DNA from: Gonocerus acuteangulatus
Taxonomy: Eukaryota > Arthropoda > Insecta > Hemiptera > Coreidae
Assembly (NCBI GenBank): GCA_946811695.1
Contig: OX328132.1
Coordinates: 100,930,935-100,994,934, forward strand
Length of the DNA stretch: 64,000 nt
Reading direction: 5' to 3'
A program made the position numbers and the translations under genes. How positions within the stretch are numbered: position 1 is the first letter of the stretch; each line of letters opens with the position of its first letter. Shown here in pieces: positions 21,798 through 33,468 of the stretch. A model generated the notes under the pieces. That model was given only the letters and a program-made list of their open reading frames with translations. It did no database searches and had not been told where the DNA came from.

Positions 21798-23530
21798 TAC
21801 AGGGTGTCCCGTAAATGTCTAGTCATATTGTGAGGGATGATAGAGGACCCTTAGGGGAACAAAAAATGTTCTATGACGATTTCCCGAATTCTACCCCATA
21901 AGGGAGAAAACGTTGTTTTATTGTTTTTTCGAGACAAACGTGGTTTTTAAAAGAATAATTGTTGTAGCTCCGGCCCAGTTGGTACTACTAGAAAGGGAGT
22001 GAAACCAATCGAAAGCTGAGGGAATTTACTATAAGACTAATTGGGAGTAAACATAAAAATGAATGAATTTAAGTATGTATATCTTACCAAAAGAAAGCTA
22101 TTCTAAATTTCCTGACATTTTATTGATATTTCTTTCCAGCGTTACTCCTCAATGGGCAGGATCTGAGATTTCCGGGTTTCATAAAAACTTCCTCATTTAA
22201 CCAGCTTTCCATTCATGTATCACAACCCTGTGTTATTGAAGTATTTGAACGGTTGAAGGACAAAAGTTTGAAAAAAAAACATGGATCTGCGAAAAGAAAA
22301 TTATATTTTTTTCTTCAGTTTATTCAAAAAGCTGAAGAGAAAAATTTATTTTTATAAATGTTTACATAAATATTAAGTAAATATTTACTTAAAACAATAA
22401 AAAAAATTACTTCCACGAATATAAAAAAAATACTAAAAATGTAAATAAATAAAATACACATATATTTTGAATTTGTTAATTACAGTAACTAATACTGGGT
22501 CCAGGAGGTGGCCATTAATGAACCCCAACCATACATTAACCTCAAAAATTACTATTTTTACCTAGATCATGCATTTGAACAAATTTTTACAGGTATTTAT
22601 ATTTAGAAAACAAATGCTTGACCTTGAATTGATACTGATGGCTACGCTTGTGAAACTCACTGGGATTCTCGTGAGCCCATGCGTTTTTGTTGTGGTAATT
22701 AAAAATTCTATCCCTCATAAATAAGATGTACATAGTCCTGTAAAAATGTTTTCAAATGCGTGATATAGGTAAAAATAATAATTTTTGAGGTTAATGTATG
22801 GTTATGGTTCCTTAATGGCCGCCTCCTGGACCCAGTATTAGTTACCTGAATTAATAAATTCATAATAAATGTGTATTTTATTTATTACTGTTTTAGGATT
22901 TTTTTTATATTCGTGGAAGTAATTTTTTTTATTGTTTTAAGTAAATATTTACTTAATATTTATGTAAACATTTATAAAAATAAATTTTTCTCTTCAGCTT
23001 TTTGAATAAACTGAAGAAAAAAATATAATTTTCTTTTCACAGATCCATGTTTTTTTTCAAACTTTTGTTCTTAAACCGTTCAAATACTTCAATAACACAG
23101 GGTTGTGATACATGAATGGAAAGCTGGTTAAATGAGGAAGTTTTCCTGAAACCCGGAAATCTCAGATCCTGCCCATTGAGGAGTAACGCTGGAAAGAAAT
23201 ATCAATAAAATGTCAGGAAATTTAGAATAGCTTTCTTTTGGTAAGATATACATACTTACATTCATTCAGTTTTACGTTTACTCCCAACTAGTCTTATAGT
23301 AAATTCCCTCAGCTTTCGATTGGTTTCACTCCCTTTCTAGTAGTACCACCTGGGACAGAGTTACAACGCTTATTCTTCTAAAAACCATGTTTGTCTAGAA
23401 AAAACAATAAAACGACGTTTTCTCCCTTATGGGCGAGAATTCGGGAAATCGCCATTGAATATTTTTTGTTCCCCCAAAGGTCCTCTATCACCCCTCACAA
23501 TATGACTAGACATTTACGGGGCACCCTGTA
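21798..23530. mobile_element. Large foldback element with arms of about 0.8 kb
   Basis: It begins TACAGGGTGTCCCGTAAATG and ends in the near-exact inverse (CATTTACGGGGCACCCTGTA). Matching inverted blocks continue inward, for example 'aatactgggtccaggaggtg' near 22492 and its inverse near 22830, leaving a loop of about 140 bases around 22600-22740. TAGTA-like flanks are seen on both sides. No coding frame is present. The ends resemble other elements here that start ACAGGGTGT. Confidence 0.8.
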
Positions 23531-25800
23531 TAGTATATAGTATTCATTGTACTCTCCAAATGTACAGATGTACAGATAAACGTATTACTAAAAAAAAAAA
23601 AAAATAAAAAAAAAAAAAAAAATAAAAAAAAAAAAAAAAAATAGTATTAAATAGGGTGTTGAATGACAAGTGTGGGGATGTTTTTTATCCAGGTGTGATA
23701 ATTGAAATATTAATTGATTAGACAATTATTTTTAAATTTAGTAACACTTTTCTTGTATGCTATTTATTTCTAAATAATATAATGTTACTGCATATGTAGA
23801 AATAATGCTGGCTCTTCTAAAATGTTGAAGTTATTGTATTTTTAACTATGTTATTTTATGGAAACATTTAATTCGTTCATTCATTCAAATATTAATCATA
23901 TATTTCCTCTCCATTCTAAAAGGTTTTATCTAATTACTTTAGTATTATGTTGAACTAAGGATATATTTCATTGCAACCTTTATGGATACTTTGTGATTTG
24001 AGACCTCACAGTGATAAAACTATTACTATCGATTTCCTTTATTACCTTACATAGTACTTGTTCCCAAAATTAATGTTTTGCAATTTGAGTTTAGTACTCT
24101 TTGTAATTTCTAACCATGGGTTTATTAGTATTAACAAAATTTAAATAGACACTATTAACTGTAGCTTCTAAATAATATAAGAGCAGGTTGAAATAATAAG
24201 ATGATTATATGAGTTTACCCTCCCTTTTTTGTTCTAGATAGAATCCAATGGATTTCATTGGCAAATTTCTAGCAACAAGATTTTGTGATAAAAAAAAAAA
24301 CCTTGAGTGATAAAAGTAGACATTGAAAAAAAAAAATCGTTAGTAATATTCTTTAGAAAAGTTCTTTAGAAATTTCTTCAAATCAATTTTCAATTTCTTT
24401 CACGTTTTCACTCATTGCAGCAAGAGGATTATATTTCTTTGCACAGTGATTAAGTTTTGTGTTTGAAAAAATCTTTTCATGCAACATCAACAACATCGTA
24501 TTAAAAAAACAACTTCATAATATTTATAATAAAATTATACTGCAGAAGATATTATCTATATTTTTAGGAAGGACATTCAGTTAATTAAAACATTTTGATA
24601 AGCAAGTAAAATTTAGACATGAATATGAGCATAATATAATTTTATATTTTATGTTCATAAATATTTATAAATTCATTCTCGTCATTTTTTATGTTAATTT
24701 TGAACCCAAAACTTGGCATTTTCTCACTCTAAGGTTTCACAAAATAAAAACTGAAAGTAAAAATTATATAAGTGGGAAATATGGGTGGGGAAGGATCAAT
24801 GGATTCTTGAAGTAGCTAGCAGGAGCTGCTCCTCAAAATTGTTTAAAACATGAAGTTTCGAACCTGTTTAGGTTCATCTTCTGGCATTTAAGATTCGATT
24901 AAAAACGTCACAAATATAACTTAATGTTATAAACAATTTTGGGGAGCAACTCCTGCTAGCTACTTCGAATAAACTTATAATTTATTATTTTCTCTGCAAA
25001 ATGTTTTTTATTCAAGAAAAAGAGAAATTGAGATATTTAACTTTGTTCTACTTAATTAGATAAACTATATAGATATATACTGTGCTCTGAAATTTGATTT
25101 GCCACAGTAATTATCTCTTATTGAAATACAATTCTGACTATCGTGATTTAAAATTATTGGCTTACTCCTATAAAAAAACAGTACAATTTAGATATCAAGA
25201 TAAGTAGGTTCAGATACAGTTTTTTATTTTTATTTTATGTCATGAATTATTTTCCTGAGAGTGAGTAAATAAATTGGATGTCAAGGAAAATAACCACCAT
25301 TATGAATGCAATATCTTGAGAATATGAAATTTGTAGTTTCATATTTTGGGTTTATTGACTGCCAAGGTCATTAACGCAAGTTGCTAACGTTTAAAATAAT
25401 CTTATATATATTTACCTTGTGCATGATAAACTTGTTTTTTGTTGCTTATGGATTTTGACATTTGAATTGTGGGCTATGATAAATACCCTGTTTCTTATAT
25501 TTTTTTAATGTGAAGAAAATACTAAGATAAAATAATAATTTATATAAATAATATTTAACATTGCAGATTCCATTGAAAAAAGCAATGATCAAATACTGAA
25601 GCTTATGTAGATGTATTTCCAAAATAATGAGTTTATTTAATAACATTTGTACATTAATTTGTGATAATTCATTATCAAACAGGTTATTTATCGAATAAAC
25701 GTAATTGATATATTTTGTATTTTGTTCAATAATCATTTTAATCAGGAGAGGCAGGAATCATTGGAGTTATAAGCGTTGACAGTTTTCTCATGAATTATAG
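23531..25800. other. Intron before alternative forkhead exons
   Basis: It holds A-rich runs at 23590-23641 and a small foldback at 24806-24969. No coding frame is recognised. The acceptor 'catgaattatag' ends at 25800. Confidence 0.5.
24806..24969. repeat. Small foldback with hammerhead-like core
   Basis: The arms are 'gaagtagctagcaggagctg' and its near inverse at about 24940-24968. On the minus strand 24883-24855 reads CAGAAGA, a hairpin GAACC/GGTTC, then GAAAC. This is one base off the CTGANGA consensus, so a decayed hammerhead-like motif is possible. Confidence 0.5.
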
Positions 25801-25925
25801 AATGCAGTCCGGCACAACCTATCCCTCCACAAATGTTTCATGCGGGTGGAAAACATTAAAGGTGCCGTATGGACTGTTGATGAGGTTGAATTCCACAAAA
25901 GGCGACCCCAACGCTGTACCAGCGG
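25801..25925 (+). CDS. FoxP: FoxP alternative exon 1: canonical forkhead recognition half
   Basis: The exon encodes [20 protein letters not shown], then [20 protein letters not shown]. This is the canonical FoxP recognition helix ([13 protein letters not shown]) and wing, including the Arg and His that contact DNA in FOXP structures. The borders are attatag|AATGCA and AGCGG|gtatgt. It starts in phase 0 and ends in phase 2, so it splices in frame to 33469. It pairs with the alternative exon at 26409, only 483 bases downstream. Confidence 0.96.
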
Positions 25926-26408
25926 GTATGTCTACAACGAAAAGGTTTAAGCAACTACACTATTAACTTCTTACAAACATACCGATTCAGGGTCTTTTAT
26001 ATATGAAATTATTTCTTTTTGTTCATGGTTTACACTATGTGTGGCTTAGCATGTTTTGGCATCTCAAATTTCAGTATATAATGTATATCTCATCATATAT
26101 GTGTATACGTAGGTGTATATACTTATATGCCTTTCATTTTACACCTTCATATGTCTATACACAACACCCACATCACTGATAGGAATGGGATGGTGGCTGA
26201 AGACAGGTAAACCTCAATCGGATATGTTTTGTGAGACAGAGAATAGTGATAGTTTAGTTTTTCTCTATTTCTTTTTCTTTTCTCTTTTTATCTTTATTCC
26301 TTTTTTACAAAAAAAAAAAAAAAATCTTTATACCCCCTCTTCTCTGTTATTGTTCGAGTCGGGAGTTTTTGTTCTACAAAAGTTGTGTTCTCTGTGTACT
26401 TTATACAG

Positions 26409-26573
26409 AACGCTATCCGCACGAATCTCTCTCTCCACAAGTGTTTCGTCAGATATGAAGATGATTTCGGTTCTTTCTGGATGGTCGACGATGCTGAGTT
26501 TGTCAAGAGGAGGCACTTGTCCCGGGGAAGGCCAAGGAAATACGACCCTGCAACTGCCCTCCCATCTCTGTAA
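26409..26573 (+). CDS. FoxP: FoxP alternative exon 2: divergent forkhead recognition half
   Basis: The exon encodes [20 protein letters not shown], then [20 protein letters not shown] and RPRKYDP. It aligns residue for residue with the exon at 25801 but carries Thr in place of the recognition-helix His and a different wing. The acceptor is tttatacag|AACGCT. A donor GTAAGG begins at 26570, which would end the exon at 26569 in phase 2 and join 33469 in frame. If not spliced, the frame stops at TAA 26571-26573, with an AATAAA at 26695. From memory, insect FoxP genes have an exon of this type, so it is probably a conserved isoform. Confidence 0.93.
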   Translation, partial: NAIRTNLSLHKCFVRYEDDFGSFWMVDDAEFVKRRHLSRGRPRKYDPATALPSL

Positions 26574-26694
26574 GGCCCCAACAGCCAATCTCTATCTCTC
26601 TCTTTCGCCTGCCGCTCTGCTTGCCTTATTCTCATTATTATGGCTGCTAAAAAGCTGTTTGGATGTGCCTTGCATATATAATTACTATCCTTTG

Positions 26695-26700
26695 AATAAA
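26695..26700 (+). promoter_or_regulatory. Candidate polyadenylation signal for a short FoxP isoform
   Basis: AATAAA occurs 122 bases after the stop codon of alternative exon 2, so a transcript that fails to use the 26570 donor could end here. An A-rich genomic stretch follows directly, which could also cause internal oligo-dT priming in cDNA data. Confidence 0.45.
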
Positions 26701-27099
26701 AAAAAAAAAAAAAAGAAAAGAAAGAAAAAGAAAAGACACATTACCAATATTTTTTTCTCTATACTCTTTTCCAAGTTAATAATGTCAAACAACAAGCATA
26801 AATAAGCGAAAACCTAGTAATTGTTGAATTTTGATTTCCTTTATCCTGAATAACAAATTTGTCTACACATTAAATGTGTTTAATGCAAAAAAAAAAAGGT
26901 GAGACAAAAGAGAAAATTAAATATAATAAATTATATGTATTGAGAACATAAAATGAAAGTGGGCAATGATAGCCACGTAGTTCTTTGCCCTAAAAAACAA
27001 ATAAACAAACAACATGAAATGAAAGAAGTTTTTTGAATTTCTTGTGCCACTAGTCACTCGATAAAAGTATTTTTCCCATATTTAAATTATTTTAATTGC

Positions 27100-27149
<50 letters not shown>

Positions 27150-27479
27150 AACAGAATGTTTTTTTTTTTATTAATTCTTCAGTCGGGAGAAAACTAATTT
27201 GGGGCCCAGAAGGTACCAAATTGAGCAGAATCCTGGTAGAGAATCCTAATTAACATCGGTTATGATTCTCCCTGAAAAAGAAATGAAAACCATTCAAAAC
27301 TAAAACAAACATAGCCAAATTGAATCATTTCGATTAAAATTTGGGGAATGGGTGAATTGAGGGCCTCAAAACTCAATGGGATAAATCATGAAAATATTTT
27401 TATTTTCAAAACTATTATTGGGACAAAACATTAAACGAATGAAATGAACAATTCTCGAAAATCAATGATTTTTGGGTGC

Positions 27480-27512
<33 letters not shown>

Positions 27513-27700
27513 ATTGGATTTATTTTCAATTTTTTAAAAGTCAATACTTATACTTTATTCTTACAAGTAAGAATTTTTAGATCAAAATTATAAAATAATT
27601 TTTATTAGCAAAACTTTTATTTAAAAATGTCAAGAGAATTTTTAAGAACAAATTCTAGCCTATAGAAATTCAAATAAAGTGAATTGAGGTATTGAAGCCC
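26701..27700. other. Intron, low complexity
   Basis: It holds an A-rich tract after 26700, (TA)n at 27102-27145 and an A run at 27482-27509. No gene is recognised. Some of it may be decayed Helitron sequence adjoining the next feature. Confidence 0.4.
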
Positions 27701-27708
27701 TAACGTGC

Positions 27709-27880
27709 ATCCACGGGATTGGCGATTGCGTTTTCGTAATCCTCACCTCCAACGAAGTAAATTTTTAAAGATTGATGTGGTTCGTTTGGCATTGGCAGCA
27801 ATGATCCCACTTTGTGATAAATTTGGCCTTTGATTTTGAATGTTGAATTAAATTGTTGACCATTAGCAGCATTATGTTAC
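27709..27880 (-). pseudogene. Helitron-like helicase N-terminal fragment
   Basis: On the minus strand it encodes FNSTFKIKGQIYHKVGSLLP, then SLKIYFVGGEDYENAIANPV. The pattern 'FxFxIxGQIYHRIGSLLP...IYFxG' is typical of the N-terminal domain of Helitron Rep/helicase proteins and related ATP-dependent helicases. Only about 55 codons survive, with stops on either side. Confidence 0.6.
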
Positions 27881-28274
27881 TATTTCCATTGCTCCGAATG
27901 ATTTCCTTTGGAAACATGAATTGAATGTTGGAATTAACTTAGGAACAGGTTAGAATCTGGAGCCATATTTCTCTTTGTCAAAAGATGATAAATTGAATAA
28001 AACTAAATTTTATAATTAAAATGTATTTATTATAATTCAAGTACTAATAGCGTTATTAAAAAATGGGGATTGGTTGTAGAAGGTTGAAAATTTAGGGTTG
28101 TATGTATTTTTTAATGCCGAATCATAAAAAAATAAAAAATATTTTGTCGAAAAAATGAAAAAAATATTTTTTGGGGTAGGCCATCCTTAACACTTAGGAG
28201 TATAAAAATTAGTTATAAACATATTCTCAGACCTACTGAATATACATACATTGGACTGAATATATATAATCACA

Positions 28275-28390
28275 TGTTTTGCCCTACATGTTTCTATATG
28301 TTTTTAACATGTTATTAAAAAGTGGAAAAATATATATTTCCACTTTTTAATAATATGTTAAAAACATATAGAAACATGTAGGGCAAAACA
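28275..28390. repeat. Short foldback repeat
   Basis: The arms 'tgttttgccctacatgtttc' and its inverse at about 28370-28390 meet at a centre of 'aaatatatattt' near 28330. No coding capacity. Confidence 0.7.
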
Positions 28391-28470
28391 TACCAAATAA
28401 AGTAGTAAATGTGAACCAAGTGTATATTGCTCTATCGACCCCCTGCCAGAAAAAGAAACAAGAAAAAGTG

Positions 28471-28506
<36 letters not shown>

Positions 28507-29636
28507 GCATATATACGTACTTTTTTGTTTAGATTTGGTTATAAGATTTGCTTCTCTAGACATATCTATCTTCGAATCATGACTATTTATCCGTAACAAT
28601 GAATTTCTCATTAATATATAAATATACATAAAAAAAAAGCATTGATAACATTTAATGAGACTATTTTTAATTAATAATGATCATTAATATCCACAAGGTT
28701 GTAAAACTCTTTCAACATACTTCACTTTGAGTGAAAACCTCACATTTCAAGGAAAAGGTATAGTGAAAAAAATACTGGTTTTATATGTATCTTAAATTTC
28801 ATGAGGCAGGACAACATTGAAAAATGATGAATACGTTATTGTACCCTAGTGCTCGAGAAAATGCTCCTGATTGTATGGACTTCAGATGGGGATTTTACTG
28901 TGATTACCCCCTCAGGTAGGTGGTACAAAAAGTTTATAAGTGTGTACCTAGTTTCTGCAATAACAATCACATGCACGCTCTCACTTAAACAATAAGGATT
29001 AAAGTTAAAGAGTTTTGTTCTCTCACTGTCAGTGCATCCTGAAAATATAAATCTTATATACGTATATAATATAAGTCTTCTTTAGATTTTTTGCTGAATA
29101 TCAAAACTTTTACAGATTAATTATATTTTTAATGACCCTGGCAGTCGGAGCACTTATAATTAAAAAAATAATGCTATTTTATATATTCAATAAGGAAATA
29201 AATTCTAAAAAGTTAAATCATCAATTAAATTAAATTTAAAGAATTATGAAAACAATATGTTGCTTACAGGTGTACTTTATTAGAATAACACATACATTTA
29301 TGATAAGCTTGCAAAAGCTCCAAAATGTCTGCGTACTACACACCTCTTCCTTAGTGAAACACACACACATAAATAATAATCTACACTACCACGTAATAAT
29401 TCCAGTAGCAGTGTCTCTAAAACATAGATCAAATGTTTCAGCGATACTGCATGGTGTGCATGTTAGTGAATTATTCAATTTCATTTTTATTTTTTTATTT
29501 TTTTTTTAACATAGGTTAGCTATTTATGCGACATAAATATTTTATGAAGTTTTGATTGTCTAATATTAGCCCAGAAAACTACTGCAGAATAGACATTTTT
29601 GTTCGTGCTTGGCCATGTACAAATATGTTTATGGCA
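28391..29636. other. Intron, nothing recognised
   Basis: It has (TA)n at 28470-28502. Open frames at 29246-29509 and elsewhere look random. Confidence 0.4.
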
Positions 29637-29651
29637 GGTAAGGGAAATTTT

Positions 29652-29715
29652 TTATTTTATTTTTTTATTGCATACAGGGTTTCCCCATTGCAAGGAGTTG
29701 ACCTTATATAATGTC
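29652..29715. mobile_element. Extremely 5'-truncated LINE with 15-base target duplication
   Basis: GGTAAGGGAAATTTT occurs at 29637-29651 and 29716-29730. Between them are 64 bases containing 'tttccccattgcaaggagtt' and 'accttatataatg', the same 3' end as the LINE at 15004-16292. This is the classic result of aborted target-primed reverse transcription. Confidence 0.85.
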
Positions 29716-29935
29716 GGTAAGGGAAATTTTACTCTTTTAGTTATCTTGAAGTATCGAATACAATTAAAATATTTGCATTTAAAGCTACGTAATAGGGCCA
29801 TATTTGTTTCCATATGTGCTTTATTTTTTCTCTATATACAAAAGGAGTTTTGATAAAAATTAGAAGAAGTATCAAAAAGAAATAGATTCATTGCAAATAT
29901 TTTTGTAAAGGTAAAGAAAATAGTTTTTCTCTTAT

Positions 29936-30203
29936 CATGGGCGTATATAAGGGGGAGCTCAGGGGGCTGCAGCCCCCCCCCGAAATCGGTGAAAATGCGT
30001 CATATAATCCTTAAAAATAAATTAACTAAGAACATTTAGTTCAGAAAAAATAATGCTTTAGGGTTGGATAGCGTTTTAATTGGGAAACTATTCCTAGTAA
30101 CTAAGTTCTAGATTGTTAGTATTTCATACTCCCCAAATGCTTTCAGCGCCCCCCCCCAAATTCTCTCAGCCCCCTCCAAAATTATTTTCTATATATGGCC
30201 ATG
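29936..30203. mobile_element. hAT-type MITE family I, copy 1
   Basis: It starts CATGGGCGTATATAAGGGGG, has runs of C near 29975 and 30150, and ends TATATATGGCCATG, the inverse of the start. The flanking 8-mers TCTCTTAT and TTTCTTAT match at 7 of 8 positions. An 8-base duplication suits hAT-derived MITEs. Confidence 0.75.
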
Positions 30204-30732
30204 TTTCTTATCTATTCTGTTAAACCATTCTCATGGCTTTTTATTTGAAAATTAATGATTATATGGAATGGATATTTAGAGCAAGATACAAATGTATTTT
30301 TATTTTTTTTTTTGTGAAGAAGACTGTATTTATATTGTTTTTTATTTTATTATTTTTTTTTATGGGGAGAAAGGATATTTTATTGTAAGGTTAACTGTTA
30401 ATAAGTTTTACTTATTCCAAATATTTAATATCCTTAATGGTTTGAGCAATAGCCAGTTTGGTTTCTGCATAAGAAGACTTTTCTTTTGTCAAGTTTTATT
30501 AAAATCATAAGTTCGATTTGACATTATTTACTTTGAAATAACTTTAAGAACTAAGTTTTCTTAAGATGTATATATTCAGGGTTAGGTTAGAATAGGAAAA
30601 AACTACTTTTTTTAAAAATATGAGTTTGTTTTTTGCAAAATTTCAGCTTGACTTTTAAGCCTCCATGAGATCTAGGAGGAGAGGAAGGACTGATCCAAAT
30701 GGAATTTGCTACAACGCTGAGTGCTCTGCTTT
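30204..30732. other. Intron, T-rich, nothing recognised
   Basis: The open frame at 30292-30510 is low-complexity Phe/Tyr-rich translation of T-rich DNA. Confidence 0.45.
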
Positions 30733-31005
30733 CATGGGCATATATAAGAGGGGGGCTGCGGCCCCCCCCCCCCGAAATTTTGATTTGATCGTTAAAAATT
30801 TCATAAAACCCTTAAAAATAAATTAAATAAGATCATTTAGTTCATAAAACATATTCTATTTTGGGTGTGATAGCATTTAAGTTGGCTAAAACTCTTCGAA
30901 GATCTAAATTGTTAGTATTCCATACACCAGAAATGGTCTCAGCCCCCCCCCCCCCCCCGAAACTTTCCCAGCCCCCTCCGAAATTATTTTCTATATACGC
31001 CCATG
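30733..31005. mobile_element. hAT-type MITE family I, copy 2
   Basis: It has the same ends as the copy at 29936 (CATGGGCATATATAAG ... TATACGCCCATG). It is flanked by perfect 8-base copies of TCTGCTTT (30725-30732 and 31006-31013), clear evidence of transposition by a hAT-like mechanism. Confidence 0.82.
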
Positions 31006-31286
31006 TCTGCTTTCAATCGAATCAGTTCTGACAAAGGATTGAAAATCAAACCAAATCGTTGTCAAATATACGAACTCATTTTTTTAAATGTAATCTTCTT
31101 AATCTATTATGGCTAAACCCCAACTATAGCTTTCTTGGTAATCTCTACACTTAGCTATCTCTTCTGAACTAAGTTTTCTTAATCAGTTTCTTCAGCATAC
31201 ACTAGAGAGTTAATATATGCTGTAAATCTGTGCTTATATTAATTCTTATATAATCTCGCTCAATTAGTGAAATCATTTTATAACTG

Positions 31287-32463
31287 TTACTAGCTGAATA
31301 TCCGTGCTTCACCACGGCCGATAAGTATTTTTTATATTAAGTTAAATAAGATCAAAATTAACGCTGTGGAGTTACCATGTGGAGGTAACCGTGCTTGTTT
31401 CCGTTGGAGAGTAAAAAAAAAAAAAAAATACAATAACCTCTTAAAAAGTTAGGTAAACAGAGACAAATACACGTTGGAAAGCATAAAACTAACAAATTTG
31501 AAGTTATAAGCACTTATCTCTTCGATTGACATCGCCCCACCGAACATTACAATCTTATTGTAGAGAATTTCGAATAGCCGCCTTCCACTTACTATGAGTT
31601 CGCAACCGTTTTCAAGATATTTTAGAAAATATACTGAGATCCGAAAACTTTGTATCACCATTCATACAATTTTTTTCCATATACTTCGTTTCTGAATACC
31701 CAAACAGAAAATTAGTTTTGAAAAGTATTTCTATCAATTTTTCTGGTAAATGGCTACAGAACTCGCTTAAAAAATGGTTTCATTCGTTTTCCTACGTTAG
31801 GGAATCTTTCGCACAAATTTCGCTCCAAAAACCAGGTTCCAGTAAACGGATTCAACTGGTTAATGAACTTGACCTTTTAAATGAAAAGAAAGATTTTAGT
31901 ACCTAATGTTATCAAAATCGAACCATTTTTGAGCCGATGAGGAACTTCTTAATAATTCAAACCCCCCTAAAAGTACTTAAACATTTGAATATCAAAAAAA
32001 CCTTTCTTAGCGAGTGTTTACACTCTAAACGTATTGTCCGTGCAAAATTTCAAATTTTTGTGTCAAGTGGTTCGGGATATTATTACCTTGGATGGACCAT
32101 CACCAGAGCGTAAACTCTATGAGGGACAAAATCACATTTTATTTCTAGTAATTCAAGGACTGCCATCATAGTGGAAATTAACCTCAATTAAAAATAATAC
32201 TATGGAACAGATAATGTACGGTAACAGCTGTTCTTTGTCGTCCTAGCAACGCATGCTGCCTAGGCTTGCCTGCTCTAACCAGCTAAAACTTTAAACCCCT
32301 CTAAAAATACCTAAAAATTTGAATGTCAAAAAATCCTTTCTTAGTGAGTGCCTACGTTATATAGGGAGTGTCCATGCAAAATTTCAAAATTTTTTGTCGA
32401 GTGGTTTGGGCTGGGGGATGATAGGTCAGTGAGTGAGTGAGTGGTATTTGACAAATATATAGT
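31287..32463. repeat. Composite interspersed repeat interrupted by repeat A fragment
   Basis: It starts ACTAGCTGAATATCCGTGCT and ends with 'ggtcagtgagtgagtgagtg' and 'acaaatatatagta'. Ends of this kind recur in arthropod repeats that I cannot assign to a class. From about 31475 to 31950 a minus-strand fragment of repeat A is embedded (tttcattcgttttcctacgt, aacttgaccttttaaatg). No intact gene. Confidence 0.5.
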
Positions 32464-33245
32464 AGATTTTAAGAAGAAACAATTTAACAAGTTTTTTATT
32501 GGTAAAATAATTTTCTGCAGAGCCATACTAAAGTAACTAAATACTTCTTCTCATGTAAAGAGGAAAATTCTGCCTCATTTGGTTTCAAACTGTGAGTTTA
32601 ATGACCTTTATTTACTCATTAGGGGTAATTTTTTTTATGAGTTATGAAAAACATCAGTATACATTTCTTCTTGCTGAAATAATAGCTAGTTTGAATGAAT
32701 TAATTGTTTTGAATGTTATTCCTTCTCAAAATTTATTTAATGAGATTTTCAGATTTTTAGTTTGTGGAATGTACCAATACAAAACCTAGTCTCTTATGTA
32801 AGACCAATTTAACTGGCTAATTTGCACCATAAAAGATATTTGTAGGGGGTCTTGAAAACAAAATGAGGGGCTAGTATGTTAGCCCAGAGGTGTATATTTT
32901 TTCAAGAACTTTCATATTAAAGATTTTTAAAATCGTAGTTTTTTCAAGGGAATGACAAGACTAGAGTCTTCATTCAAGTATTTCTATGCATTATGGTTAA
33001 GTTTTATTGAATCAAAATGTTGTAAAATTTGTTATTAGAGCATTTGGACTTTAAGATTGACCTTTTTACAAGTTCTTAATGTTTTATTACAAGTGGCAAA
33101 TAGAACTAAGAGTAGGGAATGTTTATACTACCAGCATTAGTGGCTTTAGTCTGGCTGTAATGTAATTTTGAGGATACAGGCTCTTTTTTGAAAGCTTATT
33201 GTTATGCATATCTGTTACCCAATTATTTTATCATTGTGAATTTAG
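32464..33245. other. Intron, nothing recognised
   Basis: AT-rich; the open frame at 32592-32789 has no recognised relatives. Confidence 0.4.
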
Positions 33246-33307
33246 GTGCATAATTCAGCTATTAATTCAATTATTGATCCAATAACTACCTGGTATCCAT
33301 TAAGAAG
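33246..33307 (+). CDS. FoxP: Doubtful FoxP exon (phase-incompatible)
   Basis: Between an acceptor 'gaatttag' and a strong donor AAGAAG|gtaagt lies a 62-base frame encoding VHNSAINSIIDPITTWYPLR. It would join the 33469 exon in frame, but its phase-0 start does not fit either alternative forkhead exon (both end in phase 2). In the phase they impose, a TAA stop follows after 12 codons. It is a cryptic exon, a poison exon, or not an exon. Confidence 0.25.
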
Positions 33308-33468
33308 GTAAGTATGCTATTACATTTTTTTTTCTTGATAGTAGTTATTTTATGTATTTTTCTTCTTTGTAAATGTAATCAGATTTTACCAAACTAATGC
33401 AATGGGGGAAATATTTCCTTATGCTAATTAGTTCTATTTGTATAAAAGCTACTTGTTCTTATTTTCAG

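Noticed and set aside
26113..26805. 230-codon open frame across alternative exon 2
   Set aside because: A different frame from the forkhead exon; low-complexity Phe/Lys/Ser content and no homology.
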